Shown one piece after another: positions 1-4,406 of a DNA stretch of 6,896 bases. Each line of letters starts with the position of its first letter. The stretch's first letter is position 1. The DNA comes from Syntrophobacterales bacterium (GTDB taxonomy: Bacteria > Desulfobacterota > Desulfobaccia > Desulfobaccales > 0-14-0-80-60-11). The notes beneath the pieces are model-generated. The model was given only the letters and a program-made list of their open reading frames with translations. It did no database searches and was not told where the DNA came from. The translations under genes and the position numbers were made by a program. Location of the stretch: assembly GCA_020052215.1 (NCBI GenBank), contig JAGVPN010000077.1:1-6896 (forward strand), read 5' to 3'.

Positions 1-366
1 GTCACCCGGGTAAAAATCATTGAACTCCTGAAGACCCAGGGGCCTTTAGGGGCCATGGAAATCGCCAAGCAATTGGGGGTCACCCCTGCCGCGGTGTCGC
101 AGCACCTGAGATTACTGAGGCAATCCGGCCTGGTGCGGAGCGAGAGAAAAGGGTATTGGATTCCCTATTCCATTGACGAAGAGGCGTTGGCAAAGTGTGG
201 CCGCCAGTTGGCCGAAGTCTGCACCTGCGGATGCAAAGGGACCGGCGCCTGGCGGGATCAAGAACAGGCTAATACCGATCTGGAGTCGCTGCAGAGGTAT
301 CAAAGGGAATTGCAAACCGAACTCAGCTTGGTGGATGCCAGAATTAAGGAATTGAAGCCTAAATAA
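1..366 (+). CDS. ArsR-family regulator with C-terminal CxCxC cluster and coiled coil (5' truncated)
   Basis: The reading frame is open from base 1, and the start codon lies outside the window. Alignment with the paralogue at 3424-3831 suggests that about 14 N-terminal residues are missing. The visible 121 residues hold a winged helix-turn-helix with the ArsR hallmark region TPAAVSQHLRLLRQSGLVRS (recognition helix) and a wing around RKGYWIPYS. After the DNA-binding domain come C66 and the cluster CTCGC (C74, C76, C78), then a predicted coiled coil from LESLQRYQ to the end. ArsR/SmtB proteins are cytoplasmic dimeric repressors that leave DNA when they bind metals or oxidants. The Cys cluster outside the HTH is the likely sensing site here, which is inference. 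A Cys-rich 60-aa protein follows, apparently in the same transcription unit, with an operator-like palindrome between them. The inducer cannot be named. Confidence 0.9.
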   Translation, partial: VTRVKIIELLKTQGPLGAMEIAKQLGVTPAAVSQHLRLLRQSGLVRSERKGYWIPYSIDEEALAKCGRQLAEVCTCGCKGTGAWRDQEQANTDLESLQRYQRELQTELSLVDARIKELKPK

Positions 367-405
367 GCAGGCGAAAATAAACATAATTTTTTTTAATCCA
401 GGTCT

Positions 406-427
406 TTAGTAATTGCTTAATAACTAA
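406..427. promoter_or_regulatory. Imperfect palindrome, candidate ArsR-type operator
   Basis: The outer arms TTAGTnATT and AATnACTAA are mirror-complementary around a 4-nt centre, and the site contains the core TGCTTAAT. Related palindromes with ATTAAG/CTTAAT cores precede the paralogous regulator (3384-3403) and its peptide gene (3854-3877). A T8 run lies just upstream at 387-394, as at 3842-3849 in the second cassette. The position between regulator stop and peptide start suggests that the regulator controls the peptide gene separately. The arms are imperfect, so the call is moderate. Confidence 0.5.
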
Positions 428-437
428 CGGCCCCAAA

Positions 438-450
438 AAAGGAGGTGATC
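438..450 (+). promoter_or_regulatory. Extended Shine-Dalgarno of the 60-aa peptide
   Basis: AAAGGAGGTGATC is complementary to 13 bases of the conserved 3' end of bacterial 16S rRNA, far longer than the usual 4-6. It lies 3 nt before ATG 454. The GTG inside it at 445 is in frame but would bury the ribosome-binding site, so ATG 454 is preferred. Confidence 0.8.
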
Positions 451-453
451 AGA

Positions 454-636
454 ATGTGTACCCCCAGAGGACAGCATCCGGGTCCGGTGTGTCGTTGCGA
501 CTGCGGCTGTGGCCTTTCTTTCCGCAAGTTCTTTTCCACCAAAGAAGAACTGGATAGCCTGGAAAACTACCGGGACCAGTTGAAGAAAGAACTGGCCGGG
601 GTTGAGGAGCACCTGGGAAAGCTCAAAGGGCAGTGA
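454..636 (+). CDS. 60-aa Cys-rich coiled-coil protein, putative metal-binding
   Basis: This small soluble protein has an N-terminal Cys-rich head (C2, C13, C15, C17, C19; core CRCDCGCG) and a charged helical tail from about residue 30 to 58 with heptad-like leucines. The tail and Cys motif match the C-terminus of the two ArsR proteins in this window. From LDSLENY onward, about 10 of 28 residues are identical to the first regulator's tail without a gap. The function is unknown. Metal or metalloid chelation, or pairing with the regulator through the coiled coil, would fit. It starts at ATG 454 behind a 13-nt Shine-Dalgarno and ends at TGA. The frame stays open past that TGA into the next small gene, but the intervening residues look non-coding and the next gene has its own very strong ribosome-binding site. 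I know of no named family; a distant resemblance to short DUF5320-like proteins is possible. Confidence 0.8.
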   Translation: MCTPRGQHPGPVCRCDCGCGLSFRKFFSTKEELDSLENYRDQLKKELAGVEEHLGKLKGQ

Positions 637-679
637 AAACGTGCGGATAGCCGGCGAGCCGGAAATCCCTGGGCGCCAC

Positions 680-700
680 CAGAGGAAAATGACTCCTCTG
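680..700 (+). other. Intergenic hairpin between the two small Cys-rich genes
   Basis: CAGAGGA (680-686) and TCCTCTG (694-700) form a perfect 7-bp stem with a 7-nt loop. No T-tract follows, so an intrinsic terminator is unlikely. It could stabilise or process the mRNA between the two peptide genes. No function is proven. Confidence 0.45.
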
Positions 701-722
701 ATGCAATGCCCGGATTAACAAG

Positions 723-736
723 AAAGGAGGTGATCC
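723..736 (+). promoter_or_regulatory. Extended Shine-Dalgarno of the 39-aa peptide (14-nt match to 16S tail)
   Basis: AAAGGAGGTGATCC is complementary to 14 consecutive bases at the 3' end of 16S rRNA. It ends 2 nt before ATG 739. The start region is almost identical to that of the 60-aa gene (GAGGTGATC then A/C, GA, ATG), which suggests a shared origin of the leaders or common selection for very high translation. Confidence 0.8.
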
Positions 737-738
737 GA

Positions 739-858
739 ATGGCAGACCAGCAAAAGAAGTGCGGCTGTGGCTGTGGCCTGGCCGTGCCTCAGAACCAGGG
801 TGGGAAAGATAGCGCCCAAGGTAAGAAAGAGGCCGAAGACCCCAAAGCCACGAAGTAG
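739..858 (+). CDS. 39-aa CGCGC peptide, metallothionein-like candidate
   Basis: The predicted protein is MADQQKKCGCGCGLAVPQNQ followed by 19 charged, Lys/Glu-rich residues, ending at TAG. The only cysteines are C8, C10 and C12 in a compact CGCGC motif, suited to binding a soft metal or metalloid. There is no signal peptide or membrane segment. It resembles the 34-aa protein at 3904-4008 in length, in the position of the Cys motif and in its hydrophilic tail (MAxQxK...CGCGC). That recurrence, plus the ideal ribosome-binding site, supports it as a real gene despite its size. The role is inferred only: metal buffering, or delivery to or from the neighbouring ArsR and CopD-like proteins. Confidence 0.75.
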   Translation: MADQQKKCGCGCGLAVPQNQGGKDSAQGKKEAEDPKATK

Positions 859-873
859 GACTAACCATCCATG

Positions 874-912
874 ACCGGAGGCAGGGGCGGCAAAAACGCC
901 GCTGCTTCCGGT
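874..912 (+). other. Long intergenic hairpin before the CopD-like gene
   Basis: ACCGGAGGCAG (874-884) pairs with CTGCTTCCGGT (902-912), with one G-T pair. An inner CGGC/GCCG stem is capped by AAAAAC, and a GGG bulge separates the two. A run of A's rather than T's follows, so this is not a standard terminator. It may be an mRNA processing or attenuation element that sets the peptide-to-membrane-protein ratio. Confidence 0.5.
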
Positions 913-943
913 GCTCTCGAAAAATTAAGCGAAGGACTCATTC

Positions 944-953
944 AAAGGAGGTG
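944..953 (+). promoter_or_regulatory. Strong Shine-Dalgarno of the CopD-like gene
   Basis: AAAGGAGGTG lies 4 nt before ATG 958 and is complementary to 10 bases of the 16S tail. It fixes ATG 958 as the start in preference to the upstream in-frame ATG 871, which sits inside the hairpin region. Confidence 0.75.
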
Positions 954-957
954 TGTC

Positions 958-1461
958 ATGAACTTGATTGTTTTGAGCTTAAGTCACTTTATCCATTTAT
1001 TCGCCACCGTGATCTGGATCGGCGGAATTTTTATGGTTCTCCTGGTAATCCTTCCCAGCGCCAGGACCTCGCTGGAATCGACCGCTATGGCGGCATTAAT
1101 GAAGGAAATTACCGGGAAATTCACTCCCCTGGCAAACGCCAGTATCTTGGTGATGGTTATCACCGGGATTATCATCGCCTTGTATAAAGAGAAATTCGGT
1201 GGATTTTTCAATATGGGCGACTTCTGGAATGGTACTTTGGTCTTCAAACATCTTTTGGTAGCCTTGATGATAATCATTCACTTTTACCGGGGACTGGTAT
1301 TAGCTCCCAGAATCGGGAAATTATCTGCTGAAGCCGCGGGATCACCTTCTTTATCTGCTCAAGTTGCCAGGCTGCAAAAGTTTTCATTAAATCTCGTTAA
1401 AGCCAACTTTGGCTTGGGGATCATGGTCTTATTGGTTACCGCGGTTTTGATGTCGAAATGA
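958..1461 (+). CDS. CopD-like / DUF-type four-helix inner-membrane protein
   Basis: This 167-aa integral membrane protein has about four hydrophobic helices (roughly residues 4-32, 58-76, 94-116 and 148-165). The opening HFIHLFATVIWIGGIFMVLL is typical of CopD-domain and related small membrane proteins, where paired histidines and the W-I-G-G motif recur. H10, H13, H98 and H108 lie in or next to membrane segments and could ligate haem b or a metal ion. CopD proteins are linked to copper handling or act as small cytochrome-b-like membrane subunits. The substrate cannot be read from this sequence. It follows the Cys-rich peptide genes by 99 nt and may belong to their transcript, with a hairpin in between. 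The gene ends at TGA used as a normal stop: no conserved sequence follows it. Confidence 0.75.
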   Translation: MNLIVLSLSHFIHLFATVIWIGGIFMVLLVILPSARTSLESTAMAALMKEITGKFTPLANASILVMVITGIIIALYKEKFGGFFNMGDFWNGTLVFKHLLVALMIIIHFYRGLVLAPRIGKLSAEAAGSPSLSAQVARLQKFSLNLVKANFGLGIMVLLVTAVLMSK

Positions 1462-1520
1462 CCACGAATCATCATCGATTGATGTCCGGAATGATCTCCT
1501 GATCCTCACCAAATGCCGAA

Positions 1521-1550
1521 TTGACCGACATCGCTGCCGGCCTTTATAAT
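1521..1550 (+). promoter_or_regulatory. Sigma-70-like promoter for the methyltransferase
   Basis: TTGACC (1521-1526) and a perfect TATAAT (1545-1550) are 18 nt apart. Transcription would start near 1557, giving a leader of about 15 nt. A TTG that could start the protein at 1521 is the -35 itself, which supports ATG 1572 as the true start. Confidence 0.55.
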
Positions 1551-1571
1551 GGCGGAGGAGAGTATCTAGAA

Positions 1572-2216
1572 ATGGCCAACATCTTTGAAGAATCGGCTCA
1601 AGAATACGATGACTGGTTTATCCGAAATGAGTTCGCCTACCAATCCGAACTGGCGGCGATCAAAGCCTTCATGCCGGAAGAAGGCCGTGGTTTGGAAATC
1701 GGGGTGGGAACAGGGCGATTTGCCGCGCCGCTGGGAATTGAAGTGGGGGTGGAGCCGGCCAAGGCCATGGCCGCAATCGCCAGGAAACGGGGAATAAAAG
1801 TCCTGGAGGCCTATGCGGAAGAACTTCCTTTGGAGAATGGATCATTCGATTTTGTCCTGATGGTCACCGTCCTCTGCTTCCTGGCAGACCCGTTTCGAGC
1901 CTTGCGCGAAGCTACCAGGGTATTGAAACCGCGAGGCCGCCTGATTATCGGCATGATTGACCCTGACAGCCCGCTGGGCCGGGCTTATGAGGCAAACAAG
2001 AAAAAGAGCCGGTTTTACCGCCAGGCAAAATTTCACTCGTTGGGCCAAGTCTTAAAATGGTTGGAAGACCTTGGTTATGCCGATCTTAAGACCTGCCAAA
2101 CCATCTTTCAAGACTCGGCGACCGTCAAGGCGCCGCAGCCGGTGAACGAAGGCCATGGTGAAGGGGTCTTTGCAGTAATCGCCGGAGAAAAATCCGGTGC
2201 GGTTCCTCCTTGCTGA
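1572..2216 (+). CDS. Class I SAM-dependent methyltransferase
   Basis: This 214-aa soluble Rossmann-fold methyltransferase of the Methyltransf_11 type has motif I LEIGVGTGRF (residues 41-50), which binds S-adenosylmethionine. The acidic residue after motif I is E61, and motif II / post-II spans about ELPLENGSFDFVLMVTVLCF (84-103). LKPRGRLIIGMID (118-130) is motif III. The acceptor cannot be assigned. Its place among ArsR-controlled redox genes makes a metalloid, thiol or small-molecule target thinkable but unproven, and the Cys triad of ArsM arsenite methyltransferases is not evident (only C102, C175 and C214). ATG 1572 is chosen because the upstream in-frame codons overlap the promoter. GGAGGAG (1554-1560) is the likely ribosome-binding site, with a long spacing. 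The gene has its own promoter and ends 2 nt from the convergent VTT gene. Confidence 0.85.
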   Translation: MANIFEESAQEYDDWFIRNEFAYQSELAAIKAFMPEEGRGLEIGVGTGRFAAPLGIEVGVEPAKAMAAIARKRGIKVLEAYAEELPLENGSFDFVLMVTVLCFLADPFRALREATRVLKPRGRLIIGMIDPDSPLGRAYEANKKKSRFYRQAKFHSLGQVLKWLEDLGYADLKTCQTIFQDSATVKAPQPVNEGHGEGVFAVIAGEKSGAVPPC

Positions 2217-2218
2217 CG

Positions 2219-2917
2219 CTATCCAGTCTTAATGCCCTGCCAGAACTTCAGTTTGTTGATGATCTTGGGAATAAACAGGGAAAAGACGAAGAGCCCCAGG
2301 GAAAAGAACACCTTCCAGGTCAGGAGATTGGCCCACTGGCCGCTGCCCCAGACTTCTTTGATGGTCCCCACGAAAAAGGTGAAGATAAAAGTGCCCACCA
2401 GGATGCCTAAGCCTGTACCCCAGAGGTAATCCCGAAAGCCCACTTTGGTCAGACCCATGCCGAAGTTCATGGCCGTGAAAGGGAAATAGACCAGGCGCAG
2501 ATAGAGCACGGTGGCAAAGCCGTTTCGTTCGATGGCGTCATCGTATTTCTTGAGTCGGTCGCCGATGAGAGAGGCGGCGAACTCTCGGCCCAGGTACCGC
2601 CCGATGAGAAAGCCCCCCGCGGCCCCCAGCATGGCGGCCACCCAAACATACAAGAATCCCCAGTAGGGGCCGAAAATGGCGGCCCCCAGGGCGGTGAGCA
2701 GGGTCCCGGGAATGAACAGGCAGACCCCCAGAGCATAGACCAGGATGAAGGCCAGGGGCGCCCAGATTCCCGCGGCCGCGAGCAGGGCCCCGAACTTCTC
2801 CACGGTGAGGAATTCCCTGACGCCGGTAAAACGGATCATCACCACCGCAGCCACGATGAACATTAGCAGGAGCATGGCTTTTATTAAGGCTGCCCCACGA
2901 AATCTGCGGGTCTGCAT
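2219..2917 (-). CDS. TVP38/TMEM64 (VTT-domain) family membrane protein
   Basis: This 232-aa inner-membrane protein has a basic N-terminus and then a first helix at about residues 12-30. The VTT/SNARE-associated core has the family's re-entrant motif from GVCLFIPGTLLTALGAAIFG (64-83) to the following G-x-x-G, the GRYLGR turn (106-111), and RLVYFPFTAMNFGMG (141-155) before the last helices. The length is normal for TVP38/DedA-like proteins. Members are polytopic and are associated with membrane homeostasis and lipid or solute transport. Family members also turn up near mercury and selenite resistance genes, but the transported species is not established. It starts at ATG 2917 behind GAGGT and follows the Sec Trx-like gene by 85 nt, in a region with two tandem hairpins, so the two are probably co-transcribed. 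It ends 2 nt from the convergent methyltransferase stop. Confidence 0.88.
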   Translation of the reverse strand: MQTRRFRGAALIKAMLLLMFIVAAVVMIRFTGVREFLTVEKFGALLAAAGIWAPLAFILVYALGVCLFIPGTLLTALGAAIFGPYWGFLYVWVAAMLGAAGGFLIGRYLGREFAASLIGDRLKKYDDAIERNGFATVLYLRLVYFPFTAMNFGMGLTKVGFRDYLWGTGLGILVGTFIFTFFVGTIKEVWGSGQWANLLTWKVFFSLGLFVFSLFIPKIINKLKFWQGIKTG

Positions 2918-2942
2918 GTCTCGACCTCTACCTCAACTTGCC

Positions 2943-2988
2943 GCCCGGCTTCCCGGGCAGACCGATGGCTCGGCCTGGGAAACCAGGC
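2943..2988 (-). other. Two tandem intercistronic hairpins
   Basis: On the transcribed minus strand, GCCTGG-TTTC-CCAGGC (2973-2988) and GCCCGG-GAAG-CCGGGC (2943-2958) are each perfect 6-bp stems with 4-nt loops, 14 nt apart. Neither has a T-tract. They separate the Sec Trx-like gene from the VTT gene. Transcript processing or partial attenuation, giving unequal expression, is the likeliest role. Confidence 0.6.
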
Positions 2989-3002
2989 GGTACGGAAAAT
3001 GG

Positions 3003-3320
3003 TTACTTGCCGAAGAGGCGGCCCAGGAAGCCTTTCTTTCGGGGCTCCGGCTCCGGCAACCCCAGGTGCCGGCAGATGACGGCCTCCAGTTTATCTTCGG
3101 CGACATCGGCGCCTTCCACCACGATTTCCTCTCCCACCATGATGGCCGGGGCCGTGGGGAGATCCAACTGGAAGTATTCGTCGGTCTGGTAATCGGCAAT
3201 GGGCTTGGAGATGATCTCCGCTTCAAACTCATACTTTTGGCCCAACCTGGGCAGCATCTTTTGGAAGTGCTTTCAGGGTTTGCCGTTGGGCTCGTTGTAA
3301 AAGCATCTGACTTTGAGCAT
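3003..3320 (-). CDS. Selenocysteine-containing thioredoxin-fold protein A (Sec16)
   Basis: The gene starts at ATG 3320 (AAGGAG 5 nt upstream) and encodes 105 aa if the in-frame TGA at 3273-3275 is read as Sec16. The fragment after that TGA alone would lack the first beta strand and active site of the fold. The N-terminus MLKVRCFYNE-PNGKP-Sec-K places Sec at the end of the beta1-alpha1 loop, where thioredoxin-fold proteins carry CxxC. The cis-proline motif TAPAIMV (P58) faces it, as in glutaredoxin/thioredoxin folds. It aligns gap-free with protein B at 4105-4386 over about 89 residues (roughly 40 identical), including the TGA and the following hairpin. No resolving Cys lies next to Sec; C6 and C83 are the only cysteines. 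A basic tail (RKKGFLGRLFGK) may touch the membrane. It is probably a cytoplasmic redox carrier. The partner is unknown, though a VTT gene follows it and a DsbD-type fusion lies in the neighbouring operon. Confidence 0.85.
3240..3254 (-). promoter_or_regulatory. Candidate bacterial SECIS hairpin of Trx-like A
   Basis: On the mRNA strand the site is CTGCCCAGGTTGGGC: stem GCCC/GGGC with loop AGGUU, the loop lying 28-32 nt from the first base of the UGA. Bacterial SECIS elements are short stem-loops just downstream of UGA with G residues in the apical loop, such as the AGGUCU loop of E. coli fdhF. The same 15 nt occur at the same distance in Trx-like B. Confidence 0.65.
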
Positions 3321-3355
3321 TTTTTCTCCTTTAGGCTAAGTTTTTCAAAAAAACC

Positions 3356-3386
3356 TTGACAAGGGTCTTGTCCTGCACTATATAAT
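3356..3386 (+). promoter_or_regulatory. Sigma-70-like promoter of the second ArsR cassette
   Basis: A consensus TTGACA lies at 3356-3361. The -10 is either TATATA (3379-3384, 17-nt spacer) or TATAAT (3381-3386, 19-nt spacer). The palindrome at 3384-3403 overlaps the -10 and the transcription start, the classic position for autorepression by an ArsR protein. Confidence 0.7.
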
Positions 3387-3403
3387 TAAGCAAATACTTA
3401 ATT
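3384..3403. promoter_or_regulatory. ArsR-type operator palindrome in the divergent promoter region
   Basis: AATTAAG and CTTAATT are perfect inverted repeats around CAAATA. The site lies between the divergently transcribed regulator (3424) and Sec Trx-like A (3320), so one bound dimer could repress both. The half-site ATTAAG recurs at 3854-3877, and a related TGCTTAAT core lies at 406-427. Confidence 0.65.
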
Positions 3404-3423
3404 GCCTAATTGGATCAGCGCTC

Positions 3424-3831
3424 ATGGAATGGGAAATTGCCGAAATGTTCAAGGTCCTGGCCGTGGAAACCCGGGTGAAGATACTCGAACTCTTGAAGAC
3501 CCAAGGCCCATTGGGGGCCAAAGAAATCGCCAGACTGAGGGGTATCACCCCCGCGGCGGCCTCGCAGCATCTCAAGATTTTGAAGCAGGCCGGACTGGTA
3601 AGAAGCGAACGCCAGGGATATTGGATACCGTATGCCGTTAACCCGGAGGCCTTGGAAAAATACCGCCAGATCTTGTCGGAAGTTTGCACCTGCGGCTGCC
3701 AGGGTAGCGGCCAATGGCGAGAACAGGAGCGAGGCGCAACCTCTCTGAAGACCCTGGAGCAATACGAACAGGACCTGCAAAATGAGCTTAAAAATGTGCG
3801 CCAGAGGATCAAAGAGCTGAAGCCGGAATAG
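3424..3831 (+). CDS. ArsR-family regulator with CTCGC cluster and coiled coil (paralogue of 1-366)
   Basis: This is a complete 135-aa cytoplasmic regulator: N-terminal helix MEWEIAEMFKVLAVETRVKI, winged HTH at about residues 34-70 (recognition region TPAAASQHLKILKQAGLVRS), Cys cluster C88, C90, C92, and a coiled coil at about 107-133. Most ArsR proteins of about 100 aa lack such a tail. There is no Cys in the alpha3 helix, unlike classical ELCVCDL ArsR, so sensing should use the C-terminal cluster; this is inference. The ribosome-binding site is poor, in sharp contrast to the peptide gene behind it, so little regulator and much peptide are expected from one mRNA. Operator palindromes lie on both sides of the gene. 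Sequence similarity to the regulator at 1-366 runs through the whole protein, so the two cassettes look duplicated. The ligand is unknown. Confidence 0.92.
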   Translation: MEWEIAEMFKVLAVETRVKILELLKTQGPLGAKEIARLRGITPAAASQHLKILKQAGLVRSERQGYWIPYAVNPEALEKYRQILSEVCTCGCQGSGQWREQERGATSLKTLEQYEQDLQNELKNVRQRIKELKPE

Positions 3832-3853
3832 AAGGAAGCGCTTTTTTTTCTCA

Positions 3854-3877
3854 ATTTAATTAAGTGCTTAATTAAAT
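3854..3877. promoter_or_regulatory. Perfect 11-2-11 palindrome, candidate operator before the 34-aa peptide
   Basis: The arms ATTTAATTAAG and CTTAATTAAAT match perfectly around TG, a size like the 12-2-12 sites of ArsR/SmtB proteins. The core ATTAAG/CTTAAT equals that at 3384-3403. It lies 26 nt before the peptide start and directly after a T8 run, the same order as in the first cassette. No clear -35/-10 pair is visible, so it may act as a roadblock or serve an internal promoter. Confidence 0.65.
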
Positions 3878-3887
3878 ACCTAAACAG

Positions 3888-3898
3888 AAAGGAGGTGA
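3888..3898 (+). promoter_or_regulatory. Extended Shine-Dalgarno of the 34-aa peptide
   Basis: AAAGGAGGTGA is complementary to 11 bases of the 16S 3' end and lies 5 nt before ATG 3904. It is the third such leader in front of a Cys-rich mini-gene in this window. Confidence 0.75.
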
Positions 3899-3903
3899 GT
3901 ACG

Positions 3904-4008
3904 ATGGCTGAACAGAAAAGCGCCTGTGGGTGCGGCTGCGCCTTGAAGAAAGGCAACGCCGAGGCCACCAAACCCCAGCAGCAGGCTGAAAAGCCCAAGG
4001 AGAAGTAG
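3904..4008 (+). CDS. 34-aa CGCGC peptide, metallothionein-like candidate
   Basis: The predicted protein is MAEQKSACGCGCALKKGNAE followed by 14 residues rich in Lys, Gln, Glu and Pro, ending at TAG. Its three cysteines (C8, C10, C12) sit at the same positions as in the 39-aa peptide at 739-858. The hydrophilic tail suggests a flexible soluble protein. It follows a paralogous regulator by 72 nt, with a perfect palindrome and an 11-nt Shine-Dalgarno in front, which argues strongly for a real, regulated and highly translated gene. Binding of a thiophilic metal or metalloid through CGCGC is inferred from composition. No family name is known to me. Confidence 0.75.
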   Translation: MAEQKSACGCGCALKKGNAEATKPQQQAEKPKEK

Positions 4009-4023
4009 ATCAATGGATTAACC

Positions 4024-4070
4024 AGCCCGAGGGGGAGGTTGAGAGATAGAGCCCGCCCCCTCGGCTTATT
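4024..4070. terminator. Hairpin terminator between convergent operons
   Basis: CCGAGGGGG (4027-4035) and CCCCCTCGG (4056-4064) form a perfect 9-bp GC-rich stem with a 20-nt loop, followed by TTATT. A few more pairs are possible with a one-base bulge. It lies between the 34-aa peptide stop and the end of the converging selenoprotein operon and could stop transcription from both sides. The T-tract is short, so efficiency is uncertain. Confidence 0.65.
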
Positions 4071-4104
4071 ATGATTATCTGTCTGCCGCGCGTGACTGCC
4101 CATT

Positions 4105-4386
4105 TCATTCCATTGAGGCTGGCAGTTGCAGATGCCGTCGGATAACCGCTTCTACTTTCTCTGCCGAGAGGGTTGGCCCCTGGTCGGCGATTTCGTCTTC
4201 GACCATCACCGCCGGGGCCGCGGGTAGTCCCGAGGCCAGGTAAGTCTCGCTCTGGTATGCTTCCCTGGACTGTAAAATTTCCTCCACCGTAATGTCGTAT
4301 TTTCCGCCCAACCTGGGCAGAATCTCGTGGAGGCGCTTTCAGGTCAACCCACAGGGGTCGTTCACAAAAACTCTGATTTTGAGCAA
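4105..4386 (-). CDS. Selenocysteine-containing thioredoxin-fold protein B (Sec16)
   Basis: The gene encodes 93 aa from a TTG start at 4386, with AAGGAG 7 nt upstream and an N-terminus collinear with protein A (MLKxRxF). The in-frame TGA at 4339-4341 is codon 16, exactly as in protein A. The active-site loop reads NDPCGLT-Sec-K, so a C12-x3-Sec16 pair is possible here; protein A has Asn at position 12. Cis-proline P58 (AAPAVMV) completes a thioredoxin/glutaredoxin-like site. The terminal TGA (4105-4107) acts as a stop: the sequence beyond is not conserved with A. It is the last gene of the minus-strand operon, 20 nt after the rhodanese-DsbD-thioredoxin fusion. It is therefore a good candidate for the cytoplasmic electron donor or acceptor of that membrane protein (inference). 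It lacks the basic tail of A. Confidence 0.83.
4306..4320 (-). promoter_or_regulatory. Candidate bacterial SECIS hairpin of Trx-like B
   Basis: The 15 nt CTGCCCAGGTTGGGC are identical to those in Trx-like A and lie at the same distance (22-36 nt counted from the UGA). GCCC/GGGC closes an AGGUU loop. The flanking codons differ between the genes, so the identity here, including synonymous positions, stands out. Confidence 0.65.
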
Positions 4387-4406
4387 AGCGATTCTCCTTG
4401 GCAAAT

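Noticed and set aside
357..394. Possible intrinsic terminator after the first ArsR gene (GCCT/AGGC stem, then T8)
   Set aside because: The stem has only 4 bp and the T-run starts 14 nt later. The T8 run more likely belongs to the AT-rich operator/promoter arrangement seen again at 3842-3849.
454..858. The 60-aa and 39-aa frames are in the same phase with only one TGA (634-636) between them, so a Sec read-through fusion is conceivable
   Set aside because: The 34 linking codons look non-coding and include a hairpin and a 14-nt Shine-Dalgarno immediately before ATG 739. No SECIS-like hairpin with a G-rich loop lies at the right distance.
1572..2216. Calling the methyltransferase ArsM
   Set aside because: The conserved arsenite-binding cysteines expected of ArsM are not apparent, and the motifs support only a general class I methyltransferase.
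2745..3359. Plus-strand open frame across the VTT start and Trx-like A
   Set aside because: It overlaps two supported minus-strand genes and their intercistronic hairpins, with no independent evidence.
3378..4103. Long open frame on the minus strand opposite the second ArsR gene and its peptide
   Set aside because: It is antisense to a clear ArsR gene, crosses the operators and terminator, has a composition unlike a folded protein and no ribosome-binding site.
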